A stretch of 14,398 nucleotides of DNA from Lachnospiraceae bacterium (GTDB taxonomy: Bacteria; Bacillota; Clostridia; Lachnospirales; Lachnospiraceae), in contig JAILNW010000083.1 in NCBI GenBank assembly GCA_024691145.1, forward strand, positions 1 through 14,398, written 5' to 3'. Both the position numbers and the translations under genes were made by a program. Each line of letters begins with the position of its first letter. The first letter of the stretch is position 1. Below, one piece after another: positions 6,971 to 14,398 of this stretch. The notes beneath the pieces were generated by a model that saw nothing but the letters and a program-made list of their open reading frames with translations, searched no databases and had not been told where the DNA came from.

Positions 6971-8017
6971 ATGATTTATGAAAGCAAACATGGAGGAGAT
7001 ATTTATAATAAAGTAATTGTTACAGATTTTTCTGTAAATGTTAATCCACTTGGTATGCCAGAATCGGTTTTAAATGTTATAAAAAAAGAAGCAGAAAACT
7101 GCAGCAGATATCCGGATATTTTTAGCAGGGAACTTATAAAAGAATTAGCAGAATATAGGCATACAGATGAAGAATATATAACATGTGGCAATGGTGCATC
7201 AGAATTATTTATGGCTATTGTTCGTGGAATAAAGCCAGATAAGGTATTGCTTATAGAACCTTCATTTTTAGGATACGAATATGCTGTAAATGCAATGGAT
7301 GCTAGTGTTTTATATTATAATATAGCAGAAAAAAACTTTAAGATAGACAGGGATATACTAGGTGTTTTAACAAAGGATATAGATATGATATTTTTAGCAA
7401 ACCCTAACAACCCCACAGGAATTGCTGTAGATTATGATATAATGCTGGAAATAATAAAGCATTGTAAAGAAGAGGATATAATAGTTATATTAGATGAATG
7501 TTTCATAGATTTATCAGATAATGTTAAGTCTATGAAAGAACACGTTGAAGAGTTTGATAATTTAATAATTGTAAATGCATTTACAAAGACCTATGGACTG
7601 GCAGGTATCAGACTTGGATATATGATATGTGCTGATAATAGCATTAATATTAAAGTAAGAAAGAATCTTCCAGAATGGAATATATCATATATAGCCCAAA
7701 AGGCAGGAGCAGCTTGCTTTAAGGAAGAAGAATATCTAAGAGAAACTAAAGAACTTATTAAGAGAGAAAAAAGTTATCTTGTGGAAAAAATAAGAGAAAA
7801 TGGTATAGAGGTTTATGACTCCTGCACAAATTTTCTTCTCTTAAAAAGCAATGTAAATCTATATGAAGAAATGTTAAAACAGGGAATATTAATAAGAGAT
7901 TGCAGTAATTACAGGGGATTAGAAAAAGGGTATTACAGAATTGCTATTAAGAAACATGAAGAAAATGAGAAGTTTATAGAGGCAGTAGAAAAGGTTAGAA
8001 TAAATATTGAACTGTAA
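6971..8017 (+). CDS. cobD: L-threonine-O-3-phosphate decarboxylase CobD (PLP enzyme)
   Basis: A 348-residue class I/II PLP fold enzyme of the CobD/HisC-like group (EC 4.1.1.81). It converts threonine phosphate to (R)-1-amino-2-propanol O-2-phosphate, the linker that CbiB attaches to the corrin. Visible PLP features are CGNGASE at 72-78 (phosphate grip), ANPNNPTG at 143-150, DECFID with D175 (pyridine nitrogen), the Schiff-base lysine K206 in FTKTYGLAG, and R214 in IRLGY (carboxylate). The N-terminal HGGD and FSVNVNPLG are typical of CobD rather than of histidinol-phosphate aminotransferase. Its position directly before cbiC supports this choice. AGGAAG lies 8 nt before the ATG. It is the first intact gene after the ATPase remnants. 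No convincing promoter of its own was found, so it may be transcribed by read-through. HisC is the main alternative and is disfavoured by context. Confidence 0.92.
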   Translation: MIYESKHGGDIYNKVIVTDFSVNVNPLGMPESVLNVIKKEAENCSRYPDIFSRELIKELAEYRHTDEEYITCGNGASELFMAIVRGIKPDKVLLIEPSFLGYEYAVNAMDASVLYYNIAEKNFKIDRDILGVLTKDIDMIFLANPNNPTGIAVDYDIMLEIIKHCKEEDIIVILDECFIDLSDNVKSMKEHVEEFDNLIIVNAFTKTYGLAGIRLGYMICADNSINIKVRKNLPEWNISYIAQKAGAACFKEEEYLRETKELIKREKSYLVEKIRENGIEVYDSCTNFLLLKSNVNLYEEMLKQGILIRDCSNYRGLEKGYYRIAIKKHEENEKFIEAVEKVRINIEL

Positions 8018-8028
8018 GGAATTAAAAA

Positions 8029-8664
8029 ATGGAGAATAAATTAGAATATGTTCTTCCTTATGATATAGAGAAGAGAAGCTTTGAGATAATTGGGGAAGAA
8101 CTTAAGGAAAAAGGAATAGTTATACCGAAAGAACAGGAGTTTATTACAAAACGAGTGATACATACAAGTGCAGACTTTGAATATGCAGATACTATGACAT
8201 ATTCAGAAGGTGTTATAGAGATTGCTAAGAATCTTATAAAAAATGGTGCGGATATAGTAACAGATACTAATATGGCTCTTTCAGGAATTAATAAAAAAAC
8301 ATTGGTTAAGTATGGTGGAGAGGTTCACTGCTTTATGGCAGATGAAGATGTGGCAAAGGAAGCAAAGGAAAGACAGGTTACAAGGGCAACTGTAAGCATG
8401 GAAAAAGCATCTAAGATTAAGAAGCCTGTTATATTTGCAGTTGGAAATGCACCTACAGCTCTTATAAAATTGTATGAGATGATTAAAAATAATGAATTTA
8501 CACCAGCACTTATTATAGGTGTGCCTGTTGGATTTGTAAATGTTGAGGCAGCAAAGGAACTTATACTTTCAACAGATGTGCCATATATAGTTAACAGAGG
8601 AAGAAAAGGCGGAAGTAATATAGCAGCAGCTATATGTAATGCTATTTTATATAATATAGATTAG
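8029..8664 (+). CDS. cbiC: Cobalt-precorrin-8 methylmutase CbiC
   Basis: A 211-residue cytoplasmic enzyme (EC 5.4.99.60) that moves the C11 methyl group to C12 of cobalt-precorrin-8 and yields cobyrinic acid, the last ring-forming step. RVIHTSADFEYA at 42-53 contains His45, matching the catalytic histidine of the CbiC/CobH family. DTNMALSGI, AVGNAPTAL, GVPVGFVN and the C-terminal GRKGGSNIAAAICNA are conserved family blocks. The length is normal. It starts 11 nt after cobD, with an AAGGA that overlaps the cobD stop codon, so the two are cotranscribed and probably translationally linked. Confidence 0.96.
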   Translation: MENKLEYVLPYDIEKRSFEIIGEELKEKGIVIPKEQEFITKRVIHTSADFEYADTMTYSEGVIEIAKNLIKNGADIVTDTNMALSGINKKTLVKYGGEVHCFMADEDVAKEAKERQVTRATVSMEKASKIKKPVIFAVGNAPTALIKLYEMIKNNEFTPALIIGVPVGFVNVEAAKELILSTDVPYIVNRGRKGGSNIAAAICNAILYNID

Positions 8665-8682
8665 GTTTATCAGGAGGATAAA

Positions 8683-9813
8683 ATGAGGTACGGATTTACA
8701 ACAGGAAGCTGTGCCACAGCAGCGGCCAAGGCAGCAGCATATATGCTTTTAACAGGCATTGTTAAAGAGAACATCAGTATAGAAACTCCAAAGAAAATCA
8801 CATATAATGCAACTATTCTTGATATAAAGATACAGGAGAATAAGGTTTCCTGTGCAGTTAAGAAGGATGATTCGGATGATCCTGATGTTACTAAAGGAGC
8901 ACTTATATATGCCGAAGTATCCTATGGGGAGAATTATGGTGATACACAGAGTATTTATATAACAGGGGGAAAGGGCGTTGGCCTTGTTACAAAACCAGGT
9001 CTTGACCAGCCTGTTGGAAATCATGCAATTAATAAAGTTCCAAGGGAAATGATAACAAAGGAAGTTCTTGAGGTGTGTAATCTTGCAGATTATAGTGGAA
9101 GCCTTAATGTAGTAATATCTGTTCCAGAGGGTGAAGAGATTGCTAAGAAAACCTTTAATCCAAGACTGGGAATAGAAGGTGGCATATCAATACTTGGAAC
9201 AAGCGGAATAGTGGAACCAATGAGTAATAAAGCTGTTATAGAAACTATAAAAGTAGAATTAAATCAGCGAAGAGAATTAGGTTATGACTATGTGGCAATA
9301 GCCCCTGGAAATTATGGTCTGGACTTTATGAAAAAAACATATGGCTATGACTTAGAAAAAAGTATAAAATGCAGCAATTTTATTGGGGAAACAATAGATA
9401 TGGCAAAGAAACTTGGATTTAAAAAGGTTTTATTTACAGGTCATATTGGAAAACTAATTAAAGTGGCAGGAGGTATTATGAATACCCATTCAAGGGAAGC
9501 AGACTGCAGAATGGAGATTATAACGGCAAGTGCCATTTGCTGCAATATAGATGCAGAAAATGCAAGAAGAATTATGGCTTGTAACACAACAGAGGAAGCA
9601 ATAGGTGTACTTAATGAGGCTGGTCTTAAAGATAAAGTAATGAACTATGTTATGGATAAAATTATTTACTATATGAATAAAAGAGCGGCATCAGAAGAAA
9701 TGAAGATAGACTGTATATTATATTCCAATGAATATGGAGAATTAGCAAAAAGCAAGGAGGCAGAGTCGTGGTTTATTTTGTTGGAGCAGGAACAGGAGCA
9801 GAAGATCTTATAA
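8683..9813 (+). CDS. cbiD: Cobalt-precorrin-5B C1-methyltransferase CbiD
   Basis: A 376-residue enzyme (EC 2.1.1.195) that uses S-adenosylmethionine to methylate C1 of the contracted ring in the anaerobic pathway. CbiD does not belong to the common precorrin methyltransferase fold. The family is recognised by the N-terminal YGFTTGSCATAAAKAAA (3-19), KDDSDDPDVTKG (61-72), GGKGVGLVTKPGL (95-107), INKVPREMI, GGISILGTSGIVEPMS and LFTGHIGKLIKVAGG, followed by a HSREAD block. AGGAGG lies 5 nt before the ATG and 18 nt separate it from cbiC. Its last 46 nt overlap the start of cbiF in another frame. CbiD and CbiG together mark the oxygen-independent, early-cobalt route. Confidence 0.96.
   Translation: MRYGFTTGSCATAAAKAAAYMLLTGIVKENISIETPKKITYNATILDIKIQENKVSCAVKKDDSDDPDVTKGALIYAEVSYGENYGDTQSIYITGGKGVGLVTKPGLDQPVGNHAINKVPREMITKEVLEVCNLADYSGSLNVVISVPEGEEIAKKTFNPRLGIEGGISILGTSGIVEPMSNKAVIETIKVELNQRRELGYDYVAIAPGNYGLDFMKKTYGYDLEKSIKCSNFIGETIDMAKKLGFKKVLFTGHIGKLIKVAGGIMNTHSREADCRMEIITASAICCNIDAENARRIMACNTTEEAIGVLNEAGLKDKVMNYVMDKIIYYMNKRAASEEMKIDCILYSNEYGELAKSKEAESWFILLEQEQEQKIL
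9754..9760 (+). promoter_or_regulatory. Shine-Dalgarno site that fixes the cbiF GTG start
   Basis: A perfect AAGGAGG lies 7 nt before the GTG at 9768, inside the 3' end of cbiD. It supports the non-ATG start and the 46-nt overlap. Confidence 0.85.
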
Positions 9814-10529
9814 CTGTAAGAGGCATGAATCTTTTAAAAAAAGCAGATATTGTAATATATGCAGGGTCATTAGTTAATCCAAAACTTCTTGACTATACTA
9901 AGGTTGGGTGCGATATACATGACAGTGCAAAACTAACCTTAGATGAAGTTCTTGATATAATAAAATCAGGAGAAAAAAAGAATAAAAACATAGTAAGGCT
10001 GCATACAGGAGAACCTAGTATATATGGTGCAGTAAGAGAACAGATGGATGAACTTGATAAGTGTAATATTCCATATGAAAGCTGTCCCGGGGTTAGTGCC
10101 TGTTTTGGAGCAGCAGCATCTCTTAACCTTGAATATACTTTGCCAGGAATATCACAGTCACTTATTATAACCAGAATTGAAGGAAGAACAAAAGTACCTC
10201 CAAAGGAAAGTATAGAAAGCTTTGCAAAGCACCAGACTTCTATGGCTATCTATCTAAGCACAGGACTTCTTAAGGAGCTATCAAGAAGACTTATAGAGGG
10301 AGGATATAAAAAAGATACTCCGGCAGCCATTGTTTATAAAGCAACCTGGCCTGAAGAAAAGGCATATATATGTACAGTGGAAACTTTAGAAGAAGTGGCA
10401 AAGGAACATAATATTACAAAAACAGCAATTGTACTTGTGGGAGAATTTTTAAAACATACTAATTATGAAAAGTCAAAGCTATATTCACCTGATTTTTCAA
10501 CAGAATACAGAAAGAGTAAAAGGGATTAA
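9768..10529 (+). CDS. cbiF: Cobalt-precorrin-4 C11-methyltransferase CbiF
   Basis: A 253-residue SAM-dependent tetrapyrrole methyltransferase (EC 2.1.1.271) that methylates C11 after ring contraction. The fold is shown by the N-terminal VGAGTGAEDLITVRG (5-19), YAGSLVNP (31-38), RLHTGEPSIYGAVREQM (77-93, the glycine-rich SAM loop), CPGVSACFGAAASL (106-119) and a C-terminal LVGEF. YAGSLVNP and HTGEPSIYGA favour CbiF/CobM over the related CbiL and CbiH. Translation starts at a GTG fixed by a strong upstream AAGGAGG. The frame overlaps cbiD by 46 nt and ends 2 nt before cbiG, so coordinated expression is expected. The basic tail after about residue 240 is not part of the catalytic core. Confidence 0.95.
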   Translation: MVYFVGAGTGAEDLITVRGMNLLKKADIVIYAGSLVNPKLLDYTKVGCDIHDSAKLTLDEVLDIIKSGEKKNKNIVRLHTGEPSIYGAVREQMDELDKCNIPYESCPGVSACFGAAASLNLEYTLPGISQSLIITRIEGRTKVPPKESIESFAKHQTSMAIYLSTGLLKELSRRLIEGGYKKDTPAAIVYKATWPEEKAYICTVETLEEVAKEHNITKTAIVLVGEFLKHTNYEKSKLYSPDFSTEYRKSKRD

Positions 10530-10531
10530 TT

Positions 10532-12322
10532 ATGATTAATATTATATGTTTTACAAAGAAAGGCATGATAACAGGGGAGAAAATAAAAAACATTGTTAAT
10601 GAAGAGTGCAGCCTTTATGTTAAAAGTTCCTATGTTGGAGATAGTGATATGGTAAAGGAGGCCATAAATGTTGAAGAAAGTCTAAAGGAATGGACTAAGA
10701 AACATTTTAAAACAAATGATACTATAATATTTGTATCTGCCACAGGAATAGCAGTAAGGGCAATTTCTGAATGTGTTAATAATAAACTTGAGGACAGTGC
10801 AGTACTTGTTATTGATGAAGGTGGAAACTTTGTAATACCTGTACTTTCAGGACACATTGGGGGAGCTAATGATATGGCATACAGAATTGCAAATTCATTA
10901 AAGGCTTCTCCTGTTATTACAACAGCTACAGATATACATAATGCTTTCGCAGTAGATATATTTGCCAAGAATAATAATTTGATAATATCCAATAAAGATG
11001 ATATAAAAAAGATATCATCTAAGGTTTTAGCTGGATACACAATTACTATGTCAATAGAGTGTGGATATGTGGATAAAATAAAAGGGATTCCGGAAGTTAT
11101 CCACAGGATTTCTTATCCTCCTAAGGAGTATGTTGATATTGTAATATCAGGTGAGGAAAGAGAATTTAATGCGGGTATAGTATTAAAGCCAAGGAAAAAG
11201 AAGTTTATACTTGGTGTTGGCTGTAAAAAAGGAACGGATACTGATAAGTTTGAAAGTTATATTAAAGAAACACTTGCTAATAATAATATAGATTTAAGTG
11301 AGATTTTAAAGATTGCTTCCATAGATATAAAATGTAATGAAGAAGCAATTGTTAGCTTTAGTAAAAAATATGGTCTAACATTTGAAACATATACGGCTGA
11401 AGAACTTAATGAAATTAAGGGAGAGTTTTCTTCTTCTGATTTTGTGAAAAGCCAGGTTGGTGTTGATAATGTCTGTGAAAGAGCAGCCATGTGCGGCACT
11501 GGTGGTAATGGAAAACTGATACTTAAGAAGCAGGCATGTGATGGCATGACTGTTGCCATAGGTGAAGTTAACAAAGATGATAATAAAGTTAAAAAGCCAC
11601 ATATATCCATTGTTGGAATTGGCCCTGGAAAAGAAGATATGATGACTGTTAGGGCTTTAAATGTTTTAGATAATTCCGATGTTATAGTTGGGTACACTGT
11701 GTATCTTTCATTATTAGGAGAAAGGTTTAAAGATAAAAGGATGCTGTCAACTCCTATGCGTAAGGAGGTTGATAGATGCCGCATGGCATATGAAGAGGCA
11801 CTTAAGGGATATAATGTATCTGTTATATGCAGTGGTGATGCAGGTGTTTATGGCATGGCTTCTCTTATGTATGAACTTTTGGAGGAATATAAAGGTGTTG
11901 ATATAGAGGTGGTTGCTGGTATAACCTCTGCCTGCAGCGGGGCAGCGGTACTTGGAGCACCTGTCAATCATGATTTTTGTGTCATAAGTTTAAGTGATGC
12001 ACTTACACCTTGGGAACTTATAGAAAAAAGGCTTGAGGCAGCAGCCAAGGCAGACTTTGCCATGGCTATATATAATCCTTCAAGTCACAAACGACCGGAC
12101 TATTTACTTAAGGCCTGTGATATATTGCTTAAATATATAGATAAAGACAGGGTGTGTGGCTATGTTAAAAACATTGAAAGAGATGGCATGGAATATAACA
12201 CATGTACTCTGGGTGAATTAAGGGAAACCAAGGTTGATATGTTTACAACAGTATTTGTAGGTAATTCCTTAAGTAAAATTGCTTCAGGAAAAATGATAAC
12301 AAAAAGAGGTTATAAATTGTGA
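10532..12322 (+). CDS. cbiGH: CbiG-CbiH fusion: cobalt-precorrin-5A hydrolase / cobalt-precorrin-3B C17-methyltransferase
   Basis: One 596-residue frame carries two enzymes. Residues 1 to about 345 are CbiG (EC 3.7.1.12), which opens the ring-A lactone and releases acetaldehyde. Its blocks are GIAVRAI (72-78), LSGHIGGAND (105-114), GVGCKKGTD (228-236) and GVDNVCERAA (310-319). Residues about 356-596 are CbiH (EC 2.1.1.272), which methylates C17 and contracts the ring. It shows GIGPGKEDMMTVRA (362-375), ICSGDAGVYGMA (432-443), VVAGITSACSGAA (460-472) and YNPSS (514-518). The linker at 346-355 is short and charged. No stop or frame change separates the halves. The start lies 2 nt after cbiF with a modest AAAGGG. 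CbiH acts two steps before CbiG, with CbiF between them, so the fusion joins near but non-adjacent steps. Such fusions occur in some Clostridia. Confidence 0.94.
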   Translation: MINIICFTKKGMITGEKIKNIVNEECSLYVKSSYVGDSDMVKEAINVEESLKEWTKKHFKTNDTIIFVSATGIAVRAISECVNNKLEDSAVLVIDEGGNFVIPVLSGHIGGANDMAYRIANSLKASPVITTATDIHNAFAVDIFAKNNNLIISNKDDIKKISSKVLAGYTITMSIECGYVDKIKGIPEVIHRISYPPKEYVDIVISGEEREFNAGIVLKPRKKKFILGVGCKKGTDTDKFESYIKETLANNNIDLSEILKIASIDIKCNEEAIVSFSKKYGLTFETYTAEELNEIKGEFSSSDFVKSQVGVDNVCERAAMCGTGGNGKLILKKQACDGMTVAIGEVNKDDNKVKKPHISIVGIGPGKEDMMTVRALNVLDNSDVIVGYTVYLSLLGERFKDKRMLSTPMRKEVDRCRMAYEEALKGYNVSVICSGDAGVYGMASLMYELLEEYKGVDIEVVAGITSACSGAAVLGAPVNHDFCVISLSDALTPWELIEKRLEAAAKADFAMAIYNPSSHKRPDYLLKACDILLKYIDKDRVCGYVKNIERDGMEYNTCTLGELRETKVDMFTTVFVGNSLSKIASGKMITKRGYKL

Positions 12323-14331
12323 AAAGAATACTTATATTTGCAGGAACAAGTGAAGGAAGACAATTGTCAGAATGTTTAAGCAACAAAGGTGTTACTCATA
12401 CTGTATGTGTTGCAACTGAGTATGGAGAGGATATATTAAAGGAAAGCTGCATTAAAGCAGATGTTCATATGGGAAGACTGGATAAAGAAGATATGAAGGC
12501 CTTTATTGAAAATGGAAAGTATGAGATTATTATTGATGCAACACATCCTTATGCAACAGAAGTAACTAAGAATATAAAAATAGCAGCAGATGAATGCGAT
12601 ACAGAATATATAAGGCTTAAGAGAGATATAGGCATTAATAATAATAGTAATATTATATTTGCTGATAGCCACATGCAGTGTATAAATATCCTTAAAAATA
12701 CAGAGGGTAATATTCTTCTTACAACAGGAAGCAAAGATCTTTCTTTATACTGTGGTGATGAGGAGTTAAAGAACAGATTATATGTAAGGGTTTTACCTAG
12801 TATAGAAAGCATTAATATTTGTAAAGAAAATGATATTCATATGAGCCATATAATAGCAATGCAGGGACCTTTTAACACCGCCATGAATGAGGCTTTGATA
12901 AAACAGTACAATATTTGCCATATGGTTACAAAGATGAGCGGGAAAAACGGGGGATATGAGAATAAAGAAGAGGCAGCAGTTAATACAGGAATAAGCATGT
13001 ATGTTGTTGGGCTTTTAGATGAAGAAAATGGTTTGTCATATGATGAGGTAATTAGTAAACTTGAAGAATTAACAGGGGTTAAATTAGAAGAAAAAAAGAA
13101 GTTAGAGATTGCCTTAATAGGCATTGGAATGGGAAGTAAAGGAAACATAACAAAAGAAGCAGCATCATTTTTAAATAATGCCCATGTAATTCTTGGTGCA
13201 AAGAGAATGATTGAAGAATACAATCCTATGGTTGAAAAGAAGCCTTATTACATGCCTGATGATATAATTAATTACCTTAAAGATATGAAGGAAAGCAAAA
13301 TGAAGGTTGCTGTATTGTATTCTGGTGATACGGGATTTTATAGTGGATGCAGCCTGCTTTACAAAAGGCTTGTTAATGAGATAGAAGCAGATATTAAGGT
13401 GTATCCAGGTATTTCTTCTATTTCCTATATGGCGGCTAAAGTTGGAGAAAGTTACTTTGATGCAGCTATTTACAGCATGCATGGGAAGGAACTTAACAAT
13501 TTAGCTAATAAAATCAGAAGTAATAAGAAGATATTTATGATTACATCAGGTGTTAATGATATTAACAGAATTGGTGAGGTTATCGTTAATGCAGGTTTTA
13601 AAGATATTGATATTATTATAGGCTACCAGTTATCATATCCTGAAGAAAAGGTGGTTAAGCTGACTGCTAAAGAATGCATGGAACTAAAGGAAGAAGGGCT
13701 TTATGTTATATTCATAAGAAATAATAATGTATATAATAATGTTATTACCTGTGGCGTTAAGGATGAAGAATTCTTAAGGAAAACAGGTGATATTCATGTT
13801 CCTATGACAAAGGAAGAAATAAGGGTTCTTAGTATATGTAAATTGAAATTAACTAAAGACTCTGTGGTTTATGATATAGGCAGCGGAACTGGTTCTGTAA
13901 GTATAGAGATTGCAAGACTTTCAGATAATATAAAAGTTTATGCAATTGAACAAAAGAAAGAAGCTTTCTTACTTTCAAATGATAATAAGACTAAGTTTAA
14001 CCTTGATAATCTTAAGATTATTGAAGGAAAGGCACCTGATAAAATAGATGAAAATGTTATTGCAACCCATGCTTTTATTGGTGGCAGTGGTGGAAATCTC
14101 ATGGAAATTTTAAAAAAGTTATATAAGGTTAACAATAACATGAGGGTTGTAATAAATGCAGTAACATTAGAAACCCTTTGGGAGATAAAGCAGGCAATAG
14201 AAGAACTTCCTGTATGTGATGAAGAGTTTGTGTATGTACAGGTTAATAAATCGAAGAAAGCAGGGGACTATCATCTGATGCAGGCTAATAACGGAGTATG
14301 GATATGCTCATTTTACTTTAAAAAAGATTAG
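12319..14331 (+). CDS. cbiJET: CbiJ-CbiE-CbiT triple fusion: cobalt-precorrin-6A reductase / -7 C5-methyltransferase / -6B C15-methyltransferase (decarboxylating)
   Basis: A 670-residue protein with three enzymes in a row. CbiJ (about 1-250, EC 1.3.1.106) reduces cobalt-precorrin-6A; it shows IFAGTSEGR (6-14), DATHPYA (73-79), TTGSKDL (135-141) and AMQGPF (180-185). CbiE (about 262-465, EC 2.1.1.289) has the tetrapyrrole methyltransferase blocks GIGMGSKGNIT (268-278), YSGDTGFYSG (334-343) and VYPGISS (361-367). CbiT (about 475-668, EC 2.1.1.196) is a class I Rossmann methyltransferase with PMTKEEIR (495-502), VYDIGSGTGSVSIEIA (517-532) and FIGGSGGN (586-593). It methylates C15 and removes the ring-C acetate carboxyl. 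In aerobes CbiE and CbiT are fused as CobL; the added CbiJ is less common. The start is a GTG whose GTGA overlaps the cbiGH stop by 4 nt, with AGAGG 9 nt upstream, a classic translational-coupling arrangement. No terminator follows within the window. Confidence 0.94.
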   Translation: MKRILIFAGTSEGRQLSECLSNKGVTHTVCVATEYGEDILKESCIKADVHMGRLDKEDMKAFIENGKYEIIIDATHPYATEVTKNIKIAADECDTEYIRLKRDIGINNNSNIIFADSHMQCINILKNTEGNILLTTGSKDLSLYCGDEELKNRLYVRVLPSIESINICKENDIHMSHIIAMQGPFNTAMNEALIKQYNICHMVTKMSGKNGGYENKEEAAVNTGISMYVVGLLDEENGLSYDEVISKLEELTGVKLEEKKKLEIALIGIGMGSKGNITKEAASFLNNAHVILGAKRMIEEYNPMVEKKPYYMPDDIINYLKDMKESKMKVAVLYSGDTGFYSGCSLLYKRLVNEIEADIKVYPGISSISYMAAKVGESYFDAAIYSMHGKELNNLANKIRSNKKIFMITSGVNDINRIGEVIVNAGFKDIDIIIGYQLSYPEEKVVKLTAKECMELKEEGLYVIFIRNNNVYNNVITCGVKDEEFLRKTGDIHVPMTKEEIRVLSICKLKLTKDSVVYDIGSGTGSVSIEIARLSDNIKVYAIEQKKEAFLLSNDNKTKFNLDNLKIIEGKAPDKIDENVIATHAFIGGSGGNLMEILKKLYKVNNNMRVVINAVTLETLWEIKQAIEELPVCDEEFVYVQVNKSKKAGDYHLMQANNGVWICSFYFKKD

Positions 14332-14358
14332 AAATGGATTAAAAAGGCTAAAGATATA

Positions 14359-14388
14359 TTGTCAAATATAACTGGTATACGTTACAAT
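14359..14388 (+). promoter_or_regulatory. Candidate sigma-A promoter reading out of the window
   Basis: TTGTCA (14359-14364), 18 nt, then TACAAT (14383-14388). Each hexamer has one mismatch to consensus. It lies 28 nt after the cbiJET stop and would start transcription near the window end, so the next gene probably has its own promoter. Confidence 0.55.
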
Positions 14389-14398
14389 TAAAAATGTA

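Noticed and set aside
11257..11784. A minus-strand open frame of 175 codons within cbiGH.
   Set aside because: It is antisense to conserved CbiG and CbiH blocks and lacks any recognisable domain or supporting ribosome binding site.

Overview
The window is AT-rich DNA, probably from a Firmicutes/Clostridia bacterium of the Lachnospiraceae type. The evidence for this is low GC, strong AGGAGG-type ribosome binding sites, anaerobic (Cbi-type) cobalamin genes with clostridial-style fusions, a Gram-positive-style chemoreceptor, and a cluster of the AAA-ATPase/PD-(D/E)XK proteins that are abundant in gut Clostridia. The lineage is an inference from gene content. No RNA gene, CRISPR array, transposase or riboswitch was recognised.

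Layout. (1) Positions 1-700 hold the 3' part of cbiB, which ends at a perfect 13-bp hairpin terminator. (2) Positions 747-3858 hold two minus-strand genes, a methyl-accepting chemotaxis protein and upstream of it a membrane-anchored or secreted serpin. (3) Positions 4061-6951 hold a plus-strand run of ATPase genes: one intact AAA-ATPase with a C-terminal PD-(D/E)XK nuclease-like domain, then two wrecked ATPase genes carrying start loss, a frameshift and internal deletions. (4) Positions 6971-14331 hold a tight cobalamin operon, cobD-cbiC-cbiD-cbiF-cbiGH-cbiJET. It has short gaps or overlaps and includes one two-domain and one three-domain fusion protein. (5) The last 67 bases hold a good sigma-A-like promoter that points out of the window.

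How the genes work together. CbiH (C17 methylation and ring contraction), CbiF (C11), CbiG (lactone opening), CbiD (C1), CbiJ (reduction), CbiE (C5), CbiT (C15 and decarboxylation) and CbiC (methyl migration) cover every corrin-ring step of the oxygen-independent route from cobalt-factor III to cobyrinic acid. CobD makes (R)-1-amino-2-propanol phosphate, which CbiB attaches to adenosylcobyric acid. CbiL, CbiA, CbiP, the cobalt chelatase and the lower-ligand genes are not in this window. cbiB and cobD act in the same branch but are separated by about 6.3 kb of unrelated genes, which suggests that an accessory segment interrupts an ancestral cob operon. The chemoreceptor, serpin and ATPases have no evident link to B12 synthesis.

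The points most worth a second look are the interrupted operon, the decay trail in the ATPase array, the serpin with a predicted Lys-Ser reactive bond, and the fused CbiGH and CbiJET enzymes.
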